Origin: Paenibacillus sp. XY044
GTDB taxonomy: Bacteria > Bacillota > Bacilli > Paenibacillales > Paenibacillaceae
Assembly (NCBI RefSeq): GCF_002257645.1
Contig: NZ_NQMO01000002.1
Coordinates: forward strand, 1 to 64,000
Direction: 5' to 3'
DNA length: 64,000 nt
Shown here: in pieces, positions 26,277 through 35,516 of the stretch
How positions within the stretch are numbered: the stretch's first letter is position 1
How the letters are laid out: every line of letters starts with the position of its first letter
Translations under genes and position numbers: made by a program
The notes under the pieces: generated by a model
Told to the model about the DNA's origin: nothing
The model's input: the letters and a program-made list of their open reading frames with translations, nothing else
The model's database searches: none

Positions 26277-26413
26277 GGTGAGTATCCCTCCTCTGTATAA
26301 ATAAGCCCGGTTTGCCCGAGCAGAAACATGATGGTTTCGTCTTTATAGTTATACACCTTACCATGAGGCCAATCAAATAAAATAAAATTTATAATGAGAA
26401 AGGTGATTCGAAC

Positions 26414-28213
26414 ATGAACAAAGACCTGAAATTAACTTGGAATCTTGAATCCGTATTTCCGGGCGGCTCCGCTTCCGCTGAGTTCGATACCTTCCTTCAA
26501 TCCCTGGAAAAAGATCTGAATAGCCTTCAGGGAGAAATCAAGGCTGCCAAAGCCCCGGCGAGCCTCAAAGAGACCGAGTCGTTTGACGGGTTTATTGAAG
26601 CGTTGCAGGGTGCCATTGCCCGCATCTCCGAATCCAGCGCATTTGTCAGCTGTCTGCAGGCCCAAAACCAGCAGGATAAGAAGGCCCTTCAGCTGGGCGG
26701 CCGCCTGGCTAACCTTCGGGCGCTCATCAATGGAATCATGACCGACTTTGACCATATTCTCCGCTCGACCGATGATGAGACATTTGCGCAGTGGATCAGC
26801 CGGGATCAGGTGCGGCAGCTGGCCTTCGTCCTCAGCGAAAGCCGCGACCAAGCCCGCGAAATGCTTAGTCCGGAAATGGAGAGCCTCGCGCTCGATTTGG
26901 CCATCGACGGTTATCATGGCTGGAGCAGCATGTACGATACGATCGTCAGCCACATCCAAATTCCGTTTGAAGAAAACGGCGAAACGGTGTCGCTGTCGGC
27001 CGGGCAGGCGGCCAACAAACTGGACAGTCCGGACAAGGAGACCCGCGAGTCGATGTTCGTGAAGTGGGAACAGGCTTGGTCGGACAAAGCCGACTTCTGC
27101 GGGGATACGCTGAATCACCTTGGGGGATTCCGCCTGAAGCTGTACGGCCGCCGCGGCTGGGACGAAGTGCTGAAGGAGCCGCTCGAAATCAACCGGATGT
27201 CGCGTGAAACGCTGGACGCCATGTGGAACGTCATTCAGGACAATAAGCAGATGCTGCTGCAGTATATGGAGCGCAAAGCCAAACTGCTCGGCCAGGATCG
27301 TCTGAGCTGGGTGGATGTGGAAGCGCCGATCAGCAAGTCCTCGGGCACGATTTCTTACCAGGAAGCGGCTGAAACGATCGTGGAGCAGTTCCGCAAGTTC
27401 AGCCCGCGCATGGCCAACTTTGCCGAAATGGCCTTCGACAAGTCCTGGATCGAAGCAGAAGACCGTCCAGGCAAGCGTCCGGGCGGATTCTGCACCTCGC
27501 TGAAACTCAGCAAGGAGACGCGGATCTTCATGACGTTCAGCGGTACGGCTTCGAACGTGTCGACGCTGGCGCATGAGCTCGGTCACGGCTACCACCAGCA
27601 TCTGATGAACGATCTGCCGATCTTGAATCAGCGGTACGCGATGAACGTAGCGGAGACGGCTTCTACCTTCGCGGAGATGATCGTATCGGACGCCATGGTG
27701 AAATCGGCTGCCGATGAGCAGGAGCAGCTGGCGTTACTGGAAGACAAAATCCAGCGGAGCGTTGCATTCTACATGAATATTCATGCCCGCTTCCTGTTCG
27801 AAACCCGTTTCTATGAGAAACGGAAGAGCAGTCTGGTCAGCGTGCAGGAGCTGAACGCGCTGATGGAAGAAGCGCAGAAGGAAGCGTATTGCGAGGCCCT
27901 GTCATCTTACCATCCGCATTTCTGGGCGTCGAAGCTGCATTTTTACATTACGGGCGTGCCGTTCTACAACTTCCCGTATACCTTCGGCTATATGTTCAGC
28001 ACCGGCATCTATGCGCGCGCGCTGCAGGAAGGCGCGGACTTTGCCGATAAATACGATGCCCTGCTGCGCGATACCGGCGTCATGACTGTGGAGGAGCTGG
28101 CGAAGAAGCACCTGAACGCCGATCTGACCGGGCGTGATTTCTGGCAGAGCGCGGCGGATCTGACTGCAGAGGATGTAAAGCAGTTCCTGGCTATGACCGA
28201 CCATTTGGTGTAA
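26414..28213 (+). CDS. pepF: M3 family oligoendopeptidase F
   Basis: A 599-residue cytosolic zinc peptidase that degrades oligopeptides. The zinc motif HELGH lies at 387-391 and the third ligand Glu is near 414 (NVAETASTF). The N-terminal helical domain and C-terminal FWASKLHFYITGVPFYNFPY match the PepF/M3 family. It is a single-gene transcript with site AGAAAGGTG upstream and a terminator downstream. The divergent neighbour is the yycC-like operon. Confidence 0.94.
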   Translation: MNKDLKLTWNLESVFPGGSASAEFDTFLQSLEKDLNSLQGEIKAAKAPASLKETESFDGFIEALQGAIARISESSAFVSCLQAQNQQDKKALQLGGRLANLRALINGIMTDFDHILRSTDDETFAQWISRDQVRQLAFVLSESRDQAREMLSPEMESLALDLAIDGYHGWSSMYDTIVSHIQIPFEENGETVSLSAGQAANKLDSPDKETRESMFVKWEQAWSDKADFCGDTLNHLGGFRLKLYGRRGWDEVLKEPLEINRMSRETLDAMWNVIQDNKQMLLQYMERKAKLLGQDRLSWVDVEAPISKSSGTISYQEAAETIVEQFRKFSPRMANFAEMAFDKSWIEAEDRPGKRPGGFCTSLKLSKETRIFMTFSGTASNVSTLAHELGHGYHQHLMNDLPILNQRYAMNVAETASTFAEMIVSDAMVKSAADEQEQLALLEDKIQRSVAFYMNIHARFLFETRFYEKRKSSLVSVQELNALMEEAQKEAYCEALSSYHPHFWASKLHFYITGVPFYNFPYTFGYMFSTGIYARALQEGADFADKYDALLRDTGVMTVEELAKKHLNADLTGRDFWQSAADLTAEDVKQFLAMTDHLV

Positions 28214-28266
28214 ATCCAGCCGGACGGTTCGGAAGAGAGCAAGAGATCAAATAACACAAGAAGAAG

Positions 28267-28308
28267 CAGTTCCTTGAGGATCCAAACTCCCCAAGGGACT
28301 GTTTTTTT
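28267..28308 (+). terminator. terminator after pepF
   Basis: CAGTTCCTTGAGG pairs with CCCCAAGGGACTG with small mismatches, followed by T8. Confidence 0.88.
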
Positions 28309-28351
28309 TGATGATATAAGAAAGTATCAGCTCCGGAGACCCGGCTCCCTT

Positions 28352-28620
28352 ATGGCGCTCTACGGAAGCTATATGATGGAGCTGATGCACCGCGAGCTGG
28401 CCGAGGAAACGCAGAAGCCGGTCGGAACCGTTTCAAGGAGATGAGAGCGATTCTGAAGGCTGTGCCGAGCTGCCGGAGGATAAGCTGGTCGATTACGCGA
28501 TGATTCGGTTATGGATCATCAAAAATGGTTTTGCGGGAGCGTCAGCAGGCGCTAATTCGAGGTTTTCCGCAACGATTCTAGGAATGACAGAAGAGAGATC
28601 AGATTTTGTCAAAATAAACA
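28352..28620 (+). pseudogene. degenerate coding remnant
   Basis: Three reading frames in turn give protein-like segments: MALYGSYMMELMHRELAEET (28352 on), then RFKEMRAILKAVP, then ELPEDKLVDYAMIRLWIIKNGF. Joined across two frameshifts they read like one helical protein of unknown family. No start with a good ribosome site and no intact frame exist. It is probably the decayed relic of a gene. It may instead be chance, since homologues could not be searched. Confidence 0.4.
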
Positions 28621-28701
28621 GAAATATAGCGATTTGTTGCTGGAAATTAAATTGATTTAACGAAAATAATAGGAATAATTACCCAATTATGTTTGATGTT
28701 G

Positions 28702-28730
28702 TTGTATGATACTACATGCTGTCTTATAAT
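28702..28730 (+). promoter_or_regulatory. sigma-A type promoter
   Basis: TTGTAT and TATAAT are separated by 17 bases, 49 bases upstream of the next gene. Confidence 0.65.
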
Positions 28731-28779
28731 GAGTCATAAGCCCTATGAGTTTTGGCGAATTTTGGAGAGGGGGAAAAAG

Positions 28780-29187
28780 ATGATCAAAACCGAGCAGTTA
28801 TCTTTGGCAAGGCAATTGGATTTGGTATTTAAAGAACTGGAAGAAGAGCTGTCAGGACTATCATCCGGCACTGTGTTTGTGCAAATACGAAATAATGTCA
28901 TTGGTAAATTTGGTATCCGGCATCATCCGCTGGAAGGACGGAACGGGGAAATTCATTCCCAGGATTCCGGACTGACTCCAGTACAGTACTCGTCTTTTCG
29001 TCTCATGGCTTTGGAAAGTCTGAAATACAAGCGCCACTGGACTCATGGCGAAATCAGCTACGAATTTACGGTCCGGCAGGGGCTCATTGCGGTGGATGCC
29101 ACCCTGGAATCCAACTATAACATGGCCAACCTGATGATCCGGTATCCGAGACATACATACCCTGAAACAGTAACGGAATTGTTGTAG
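28780..29187 (+). CDS. hypothetical protein
   Basis: I do not recognise this 135-residue protein. It begins with an amphipathic helix (LARQLDLVFKELEEELSGL), then has a beta-rich body (GTVFVQIRNNVIGKFGIRHH, SYEFTVRQGLIAVDATLES) and no membrane segment. The start ATG at 28780 lies behind GGAGAGGGGG, and a well-spaced promoter lies just upstream. It is a single-gene unit followed by a structured repeat and a terminator. Confidence 0.65.
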   Translation: MIKTEQLSLARQLDLVFKELEEELSGLSSGTVFVQIRNNVIGKFGIRHHPLEGRNGEIHSQDSGLTPVQYSSFRLMALESLKYKRHWTHGEISYEFTVRQGLIAVDATLESNYNMANLMIRYPRHTYPETVTELL

Positions 29188-29241
29188 TTTGTAGAATGAC
29201 CTTATTGATGAATATCCGAATAGTTTGATTAGACAGATCTA

Positions 29242-29354
29242 AAGAAAAACGTCTATCGACGAACATTCACAGACAACAGACCGCGCTTAGCGGAAGTTTT
29301 TCTTGCGATTATCGAATGGTTCAGCTCCGCTGAAAATATATACATTCTATAATC
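29242..29354 (+). repeat. dispersed two-hairpin repeat, copy A
   Basis: A 113-bp intergenic element whose inverted copy lies at 36191-36302. It contains AAGAAAAAC...GTTTTTCTT as one hairpin pair. A second hairpin is GATTATCGAAT...ATTCTATAATC enclosing the perfect TTCAGC-TCC-GCTGAA stem. Over a 40-base stretch (TTTTTCTTGCG to GCTGAAAA) the two copies differ at only two positions. It does not encode a protein. Confidence 0.8.
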
Positions 29355-29356
29355 AT

Positions 29357-29396
29357 AAAAAGGCAGCCTTTGGATTATCCAGAGGCTGCCTTTTGT
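29357..29396. terminator. terminator next to repeat copy A
   Basis: AAAAGGCAGCCT pairs with AGGCTGCCTTTT. It can serve the upstream hypothetical gene and the convergent SASP gene. Confidence 0.88.
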
Positions 29397-29457
29397 AGGC
29401 GGGGGACGGCTCGCGCCGGGCCCGGTTCATCATGATATCAACGTATACAAATGCAGA

Positions 29458-29709
29458 TTATTGGCCGGAACGACCCGATAATTGCTGCTCTGCCAGTTGT
29501 ACCAGACGTTTCGTGATGTAACCTCCCAAAGAACCAGTCTCACGGGAAGTGTAGTTGCCCATGTATCCGTCTTGTGGCATTTGAACGCCAAGCTCTTGAG
29601 CAGCTTCCATCTTCAGTTGTTGGAGAGCAGCGTTAGCTTGTGGAACCACCAGATTGTTAGAACGGCTTCCGCGTCCTTGGTTTTGGCCTTGACCTTGACT
29701 CATACCCAT
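29458..29709 (-). CDS. alpha/beta-type small acid-soluble spore protein 1
   Basis: The 83-residue protein has the SASP hallmarks: NNLVVPQANAALQQLK, the germination-protease site region and GGYITKRLVQLAEQQL. It coats spore DNA and is degraded by Gpr at germination. An N-terminal Gln/Gly-rich extension (MGMSQGQGQNQGRG) distinguishes it from copy 2. The ATG at 29709 lies behind AAAGGAGG with 8-base spacing. From SRSNN to QLSG it is identical to copy 2 over 65 residues. Confidence 0.95.
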   Translation of the reverse strand: MGMSQGQGQNQGRGSRSNNLVVPQANAALQQLKMEAAQELGVQMPQDGYMGNYTSRETGSLGGYITKRLVQLAEQQLSGRSGQ

Positions 29710-29813
29710 GTTTGTCACCTCCTTTGAACTTTATGGTGTTATTATGTTGCGAAAGATTTGAAAACATGCAGCAAGAAGGGGAATATAAATTGGTAAATAG
29801 AGGATATCGCAAA

Positions 29814-29850
29814 AAGGGCCGCACGCTTCAATAAGCGTGCAGCCCTGTTA
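29814..29850 (-). terminator. terminator after the aldose-epimerase gene
   Basis: GGGC-C-GCACGCTT pairs with AAGCGTGC-A-GCCC, with T5 on the minus-strand side. It lies 48 bases after the gene's stop. Confidence 0.85.
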
Positions 29851-29897
29851 TTTTGTAAATTTGAAAATCCGTGTTTCTTATGCCTTGAGGAATCGGC

Positions 29898-30878
29898 CTA
29901 ATTTTCTTCGGTAGGATAGATCATGTCCAGCGTCAGGTCCATCTCGATCGATGCCTTCGGTTCGATCCGGATCAGTCCCGTAAGGTCCGGTCCGGCGGCA
30001 AGGTTGGGCGCATCCGGCAGCCAGGTATAGGGCTCGATGCACAAAAACTCTTCCGCTTCGCCTTTCGTATAGAGAACCCAATGCTTGTAGTATTTCGGAT
30101 CCGCCGAGTACTTCAGTCCGTATCCGTCACTGCGCATCAGCAGGGCTTCCGCAGGTTGTCCTTCCCCGATCCGGAGCGGAGTGTCGAAGTTGGTCCCGGC
30201 CAGATTGAGTCCGCGATTGAGCTGATCGAGCGGTCCAAGCGGAAGGAGCTCGCCAGTCGTAATTAAATCCTTATCGAGTGCGTATTCCGCGCTTACAGGC
30301 AGGGTGAGCGTCCATTCTCCCGGCTGCCCGTCAAGCAAAAACCATGTATGAAAACCGATTCCAAAAGGTATCGGATGGTCCCCCAGGTGGGTAACCTTTA
30401 AGTGTTGGGTCAGTTTGGACCCCTGAAGGCGAAGCGTCATTTCCAGCTTTAGCGGTGCGGGAAACTGCTCCATCCAGTGTGGATCGTCCGAGGTCAGGAA
30501 CTCCGAGGTCACTGCACAGCCTTCTTCGTCTTCTTCAATATCGCTGACTCTCCAGGACTGCGTACGATGGAGCCCGTGGATATGGTTGTCTCCGGCGGTA
30601 TTTCGGTCGAATTGATACGATCTGCCCTCGAAATCAAAGTGGCCACCGCGGATCCGTCCCGGCGGTATCAGCATCGGCATGCCAAAATGATAAGGTTTTT
30701 GCAGGTAGAATGCCAGATCGTTGTCATCAGGTCTCCGAACGACCTGCCGATTCTGAGTATGGTCCAAAATGGAGATTACATTGTTTCCAAGCGATGGCAG
30801 CAGTGTGACTTCAAGCTCACGGCTATGCAGGATATATGTATCGTATCCGTTCCATTGCCCTTTGGTCACTTGTTTCAT
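29898..30878 (-). CDS. aldose 1-epimerase family protein (GalM-like)
   Basis: The 326-residue beta-sandwich protein shows GalM-family features: NNVISILDHTQNRQV, HIHGLHRTQSW with candidate catalytic His, PFGIGFHTWFLL, and CIEPYTWLPDAPN carrying the general-base Glu. It should interconvert sugar anomers. The substrate is unknown, because it is distant from the classical GalM and no sugar genes adjoin it. AGGAAAAAGGAGC precedes the ATG. It has its own terminator. Confidence 0.85.
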   Translation of the reverse strand: MKQVTKGQWNGYDTYILHSRELEVTLLPSLGNNVISILDHTQNRQVVRRPDDNDLAFYLQKPYHFGMPMLIPPGRIRGGHFDFEGRSYQFDRNTAGDNHIHGLHRTQSWRVSDIEEDEEGCAVTSEFLTSDDPHWMEQFPAPLKLEMTLRLQGSKLTQHLKVTHLGDHPIPFGIGFHTWFLLDGQPGEWTLTLPVSAEYALDKDLITTGELLPLGPLDQLNRGLNLAGTNFDTPLRIGEGQPAEALLMRSDGYGLKYSADPKYYKHWVLYTKGEAEEFLCIEPYTWLPDAPNLAAGPDLTGLIRIEPKASIEMDLTLDMIYPTEEN

Positions 30879-30969
30879 ATCGTTGCTCCTTTTTCCTCTA
30901 TATTCATTTAGCCTTCAAATATCTAACCCATATCATAACAGATTTGATGGCGTTTCGTAAAAAAGGGGT

Positions 30970-30999
30970 TTGACAATTCGACGAGCTGAGCTTTATCAT
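30970..30999 (+). promoter_or_regulatory. promoter of the T-box/trpS transcript
   Basis: A consensus TTGACA and TATCAT are separated by 18 bases, just ahead of the T-box leader. Confidence 0.75.
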
Positions 31000-31005
31000 A
31001 GGCAT

Positions 31006-31300
31006 TGCAAAAGGCTTTCAATGATTATGTGAACACGATGACAGGGACAAGTAAGCAAAGACGGCGTAACCTTCAGAAAGCCGGTGGTTGATGCGAACCG
31101 GTGGAGCCGATTTTGCCGAATGGACCCTTGAGTGCCGCGTTGAACGGAAGGAGTCATGACTTCCTGCGTAGACCGGCCGGCGATTCCACGTTACGGATGC
31201 AGAAAGGCTGACAGCATCGTTCGATTTTGAACGGCTTGCAGCAAATAAGGGTGGCACCACGGTCTCACGTCCCTTGCGGGCGTGGGGCCTTTTTGTTTTT
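31006..31300 (+). promoter_or_regulatory. T-box riboswitch (tRNA-Trp) upstream of trpS
   Basis: The T-box sequence AATAAGGGTGGCACCACGG (31244-31262) is followed by a terminator stem (31261-31290, GGTCTCACG/CGTGGGGCC) and T5. Stem I carries the AGTA-type loop (AAGTAAG, about 31050) opposite GAATGGACC, which puts a TGG (Trp) specifier codon at 31121-31123. Uncharged tRNA-Trp should bind and favour the antiterminator, turning on trpS during tryptophan shortage. The exact 5' boundary is set by the promoter and is approximate. Confidence 0.92.
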
Positions 31301-31330
31301 TTACCATATTTAAAGTTGGAGGGATTCTTG

Positions 31331-32320
31331 ATGAAAACCGTACTGTCCGGCATTCAACCCAGCGGCAAGCTGACGCTCGGCAACTATATCGGAGCCATGA
31401 AAAATTTTGTGAAGCTGCAGAACGACTATCAGTGCAACTTTATGGTCGTCGATCTGCATGCGATTACGGTTCCCCAGGAGCCCGAGGCGCTCCGCGAGCA
31501 GTCCGAGGCGGTAGCTGCCTTATTTATCGCGGCAGGCATTGATCCGAATAAGGCGAATGTGTATATGCAATCGCATGTTCCGCCGCATGCCGAGCTGGGA
31601 TGGCTGCTGACGACGCTCACATCGATGGGCGAGCTCGAGCGTATGACCCAGTTCAAAGACAAATCGGCCGGCAAGGACTCCGTGGGCGCCGGGTTGTTTG
31701 TCTACCCCGCCCTGATGGCCGCGGATATTCTGGTGTACAATGCGGACTTGGTTCCTGTAGGCGAAGACCAGAAGCAGCACTTAGAGCTCGCTCGCGACTT
31801 GGCAGGACGCTTTAATCACCGCTTCGGCGACTATTTTACCGTTCCGGACCCGTACATCCCTGAAGTGGGTGCGCGAATTATGTCGCTGGATGACGCTTCG
31901 AAAAAAATGAGTAAAAGCAATCCGAACCCTGGAAGCTATATCGCCCTTCTGGATCCGCCGGATGTCATCCGCAAAAAGATCAGCAGGGCCACTACCGATT
32001 CGGGCAGAGAAATCCGCTACATCCCGGATGAAAAACCGGAAATCAGCAATTTGATGAGCATATACTCCCAGTGCTCCGGCCTGTCGCTGCAGGAGATTCA
32101 AGATAAATACGAAGGACAAATGTACGGCGGATTTAAAAAGGACCTGGGAGAAGTCATCGTGGCGACTCTAGAGCCGTTGCAACAAAGATATGACGATATC
32201 CGCAAGTCCGGTCAAATTCATGATATATTGGCGCAGGGTGCAGAGAAAGCCATGGAGAAGGCATCCCGCACCGTTGCCGAGGTCAAAGAAAGAATGGGAT
32301 TCCTTCCGGCCAAAAAATAA
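31331..32320 (+). CDS. trpS: tryptophan--tRNA ligase
   Basis: A class I synthetase of 329 residues that charges tRNA-Trp. The HIGH-equivalent is in PSGKLTLGNYIG (10-21) and KMSKS is at 192-196. The ATG at 31331 lies behind GGAGGG; an earlier in-frame ATG at 31274 sits inside the terminator stem and is rejected. Expression is governed by the preceding T-box, and a tRNA-Trp gene lies at 1210-1283. Confidence 0.97.
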   Translation: MKTVLSGIQPSGKLTLGNYIGAMKNFVKLQNDYQCNFMVVDLHAITVPQEPEALREQSEAVAALFIAAGIDPNKANVYMQSHVPPHAELGWLLTTLTSMGELERMTQFKDKSAGKDSVGAGLFVYPALMAADILVYNADLVPVGEDQKQHLELARDLAGRFNHRFGDYFTVPDPYIPEVGARIMSLDDASKKMSKSNPNPGSYIALLDPPDVIRKKISRATTDSGREIRYIPDEKPEISNLMSIYSQCSGLSLQEIQDKYEGQMYGGFKKDLGEVIVATLEPLQQRYDDIRKSGQIHDILAQGAEKAMEKASRTVAEVKERMGFLPAKK

Positions 32321-32350
32321 TCTGCCCGGGCGCAGCCATGTCCCGTTGTT

Positions 32351-32536
32351 CTACTGGTGATCGGGCTGCTGAAGCCGGTTCTTGCGGGCTTTGACAATGA
32401 AGCCCCATCCGATATTCAGAATCGCGAGAATGCCGAGCAGCACGGCAGCCCAACCGTTATAGCTGATGGAGACGGCGCATGCCATCAGAATCAGGATCGA
32501 CGAGGTAGCGAACCATAAAGACAAGCCTTTACTCAT
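32351..32536 (-). CDS. small two-helix membrane protein
   Basis: The 61-residue product has two hydrophobic helices (WFATSSILILMACAVSI and WAAVLLGILAILNIGWGF) and a basic tail (KARKNRLQQPDHQ). GGAGG precedes the ATG at 32536. The family is not recognised; small proteins of this build are common beside spore genes. It converges on trpS and is divergent from SASP copy 2. Confidence 0.6.
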   Translation of the reverse strand: MSKGLSLWFATSSILILMACAVSISYNGWAAVLLGILAILNIGWGFIVKARKNRLQQPDHQ

Positions 32537-32655
32537 TGGCAAAAACCTCCAATTAATATATAGAAACTTTCTTGTATAACTGTGTCGCCGCGAGCCATAC
32601 TAAGCTTGCAAGCTTGCATTTCAATAAGACGCAGAATTGAAGGGAGACTCATATT

Positions 32656-32871
32656 ATGGCTAGATCTCGTTCCAACAATCTGGTGGTACCTCAAGCAAAT
32701 GCTGCTCTGCAGCAATTGAAAATGGAAGCAGCTCAGGAACTGGGCGTTCAAATGCCGCAAGACGGATACATGGGCAACTACACTTCCCGTGAAACCGGTT
32801 CTCTCGGGGGATACATTACGAAACGTCTGGTCCAATTGGCTGAGCAGCAACTTTCCGGCCAAGGAAAATAG
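32656..32871 (+). CDS. alpha/beta-type small acid-soluble spore protein 2
   Basis: A 71-residue SASP with the same core as copy 1 (65 identical residues) but lacking the Gln/Gly-rich N-terminal extension; it starts MARSRSNN. The codons differ from copy 1 at many third positions, so the identity reflects selection on the protein, not recent duplication. GAAGGGAG precedes the ATG. It should protect spore DNA with copy 1. Confidence 0.95.
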   Translation: MARSRSNNLVVPQANAALQQLKMEAAQELGVQMPQDGYMGNYTSRETGSLGGYITKRLVQLAEQQLSGQGK

Positions 32872-33043
32872 TTCCATTCAGGAAAGTATTTTAGGTCCGG
32901 AGCGCCATAGGTGCTTCGGATTTTGTCATGCAACTACCGTGATTCTCTCTTATCCAGCAGCATCCGTCAAGAGGCAGGTCGTTTCCACACGGCTGGGCAG
33001 CTGAAAAAACTTGCGGTAAAAGGATAAATGGCGTCACGGTAAA

Positions 33044-33082
33044 AAAAGGGGAGCTGCGGAATCGTTCTGCAGCTCCCCTTTT
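33044..33082. terminator. bidirectional terminator after SASP 2
   Basis: AAAAGGGGAGCTGC pairs perfectly with GCAGCTCCCCTTTT. It serves SASP 2 and the convergent yfhP-like gene. Confidence 0.93.
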
Positions 33083-33104
33083 CATGTCTTGTCTCTCACG
33101 GCGC

Positions 33105-34088
33105 TCAGCCTGAATTGATGGAGAGCCGTTTATTCATTTTTTTGGAGCTCAGCCAGCCAACGTAGGTATTGATCGGCTGATAGTTTTTATCCATGACGAG
33201 TACGGCGACAAACGGATATTGCCTGCGATGCCTGTAGCGCACATCCGCCCAGCGGACGACGTAGCCCCAGGGCAGGGGTTCGACTTCGGCTACCGCGAAG
33301 GAGGAGAAGTACAGGAAGGCTTCCACGTCGGGATGCTTCCTCGAATGCTCGACGGCCGGATGGGAATCGGTGACGGCATGCTTTCTCCATTCGAGGGTAT
33401 GCCCGTTCAGTACGCCGATTTGATAGCTGCCGTCAGGATGGGACTTGACGACATGCCATTTATTATAGGAAATGGTCGGAATGACGAAGTAACGCTCTTC
33501 CGGCTTCCGGCTGTCATCCATCCGCATCACTTCCCGGGTGCGCATCGAATGAACGCCGGTCCGCCATATATAATAAAACGCGGTCAAAATATATACGACA
33601 GTGAATAGCGGCGCCGGATGCACCGCTCCCGTACTCCAGAGCAGAACAGCCAGGGCATGCAACGCAAAAATAAACGGGTCGAAAATATGAATAATGTTCC
33701 ACGAAATCCACTTTTCCGTCACGGGCCTGAACGCCTGGGTTCCATACGTGTTGAACAGATCACTGAACACGTGCAGACAGACAGCGATGCCGGTCCAGAG
33801 CACGATATGTCCGGATGGCACACCGCTGAACAGAAGGGACAGGACTCCGCTGATCAGAGCGGTCCAGATGACGAGAAACGGCAGGGAATGGGTGATTCCC
33901 CGGTGATTTTTAACATAGAGGGCATTGCTCTTGAACCGCAGCAGGCCGTCGAAATCCGGTGCCTGCGAACCGATGACGGTGCCCAGGAGCACCGCGGCGG
34001 CAAGCGTGGGGCTCGCGGCAACCGCCGGATCGACGTAGGCGAGACCGGCCAGGCTGAGTCCAATCACAAAATGTGTGGCAGTATCCAT
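33105..34088 (-). CDS. YfhP/YdjM-family membrane metal-dependent hydrolase
   Basis: The 327-residue protein has the family motif set for DUF457: MDTATHFVIGLSLAG at the start, GSQAPDFDGLLR, NHRGITHSLPF and HVFSDLFNTYG, whose His/Asp residues form a metal site at the membrane face. Four to five membrane helices cover residues ~1-180, followed by a soluble C-terminal region of ~140 residues. AAGGAG with 8-base spacing selects ATG 34088. The physiological substrate is unknown. Confidence 0.85.
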   Translation of the reverse strand: MDTATHFVIGLSLAGLAYVDPAVAASPTLAAAVLLGTVIGSQAPDFDGLLRFKSNALYVKNHRGITHSLPFLVIWTALISGVLSLLFSGVPSGHIVLWTGIAVCLHVFSDLFNTYGTQAFRPVTEKWISWNIIHIFDPFIFALHALAVLLWSTGAVHPAPLFTVVYILTAFYYIWRTGVHSMRTREVMRMDDSRKPEERYFVIPTISYNKWHVVKSHPDGSYQIGVLNGHTLEWRKHAVTDSHPAVEHSRKHPDVEAFLYFSSFAVAEVEPLPWGYVVRWADVRYRHRRQYPFVAVLVMDKNYQPINTYVGWLSSKKMNKRLSINSG

Positions 34089-34265
34089 TACCATGTCTCC
34101 TTCTTGTTGTTCTTTATTATTATTGTAACAAACCCGGAAGCTGATTTCCTTTCCGGCAGATTTCATCAATATAGTTACTACCCAATATTGGATGAACTTA
34201 TTAGTGTTTGACCATAATAATACGTGTCACTAAATTGTCAAAATGGTGAATGATTTTGGAGAGGA

Positions 34266-34295
34266 TTGTCAAACACTTTTACCTTTTGATATGAT
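34266..34295 (+). promoter_or_regulatory. sigma-A type promoter of ctaB
   Basis: TTGTCA and TATGAT are separated by 18 bases, 61 bases before the GTG start. Confidence 0.65.
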
Positions 34296-34355
34296 AAACT
34301 TTATAGCGGAGGGCAAGTTCCTCCATAATGACAGAACTAAGGAGGATCTTAAGGC

Positions 34356-35291
34356 GTGGATAATCACTTGACTTACCAAGCTCCTTCGGATTCCGCAGCG
34401 CTTTCCATCAATCAAACGCCACCCAATCCATCGGCAACTTGGAAAGATTTTATCACATTAACAAAACCCGGTATTCTCCGGTCTAACTTAATTGCTGCTT
34501 TTGCAGGTTTCTGGGTCGCATCCCAATGGGATATTCATATAGGAAAGATGATTCTGACTCTACTGGGAACCATGCTGGTCATGGCTTCCGCCTGTGTCTA
34601 TAACAATTATTATGATCGTGAACTGGATATGAAGATGGAACGGACCCGTAAACGTACGCTTCCGGCCGGCCGCATAAAGCCAGCAGTTGTACTCTGGTAT
34701 GCCTTTATACTAGGCGTGCTGGGACTAGCTGACCTTTTTATTTTTTCGGGGGTAATGGCCGGGATATTCGGGGTTATCGGCATGTTCGTTTATGGGATCG
34801 TTTATACGATGTGGCTGAAACGGACGTCCACCTGGAGTACTTCCGTCGGCGCGATCTCCGGGGCGATGCCGCCGGTTATCGGTTATGTCGCCGTAACCGG
34901 CAAGGTCGATATGGGAGCGGTTCTGCTGTTTGCGATGCTGTTCTTGTGGCAGCCGCCTCACTTCTGGGCTCTTGCCATCCGCCGTGTCGAAGAATACAGA
35001 GCGGCGGGATTCCCGCTGCTGCCGGTCGTTAAAGGCGTGATGCGGACCAAGATTCAGTGCATTCCTTATCTGGTACTGCTGGTTCCGGTTCCGGTATTAA
35101 TGTATGCATACGGCTATGTGGGCATTTACTTCATGATCATTTCGCTTCTGCTGTCCCTGATCTGGCTGTATTACGGCATGAAGGGATTTACCGCCAAAGA
35201 CGATGAAGCATGGGCTAAGAAAACGTTCTTCTTCTCGATAAACTACTTGACCTTGAGCTTGATCGCAATGATTTTGAACACTACACACTAA
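34356..35291 (+). CDS. ctaB: protoheme IX farnesyltransferase (heme O synthase)
   Basis: The 311-residue membrane enzyme attaches farnesyl to heme B for terminal oxidases. The UbiA-type motifs NNYYDRELDMKMERTRKR (first Asp-rich site with Asn/Asp ligands) and GYVAVTGKVD are present, with nine predicted helices. LWQPPHFWALAIRR is the signature segment of CtaB. The start is GTG behind AAGGAGGATC. sco follows about 225 bases later, beyond a terminator, forming an oxidase-assembly neighbourhood. Confidence 0.95.
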   Translation: MDNHLTYQAPSDSAALSINQTPPNPSATWKDFITLTKPGILRSNLIAAFAGFWVASQWDIHIGKMILTLLGTMLVMASACVYNNYYDRELDMKMERTRKRTLPAGRIKPAVVLWYAFILGVLGLADLFIFSGVMAGIFGVIGMFVYGIVYTMWLKRTSTWSTSVGAISGAMPPVIGYVAVTGKVDMGAVLLFAMLFLWQPPHFWALAIRRVEEYRAAGFPLLPVVKGVMRTKIQCIPYLVLLVPVPVLMYAYGYVGIYFMIISLLLSLIWLYYGMKGFTAKDDEAWAKKTFFFSINYLTLSLIAMILNTTH

Positions 35292-35302
35292 GTTTTTTAC
35301 CC

Positions 35303-35333
35303 AGAATCCCATGGAATCATGGGATTCTTTTAA
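35303..35333 (+). terminator. terminator after ctaB
   Basis: AGAATCCCATG pairs perfectly with CATGGGATTCT around GAAT, followed by TTT. Confidence 0.88.
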
Positions 35334-35516
35334 AAAGAAAATGAAAGCCTGTTCATCGGGCACAAGCGGGGCATCCGGCCGAAAGGCGGTTGGTTCCGCA
35401 TCCGTTTTACATAATAAACTACTGCCTGTAGTCCTGGGGAGGCGGGGCGGCATAGGGATGTTCGCTCGGCGTTAGGGATGGCAGGAATCGTTATTAGGGA
35501 GAGGGGAACAAATTCG

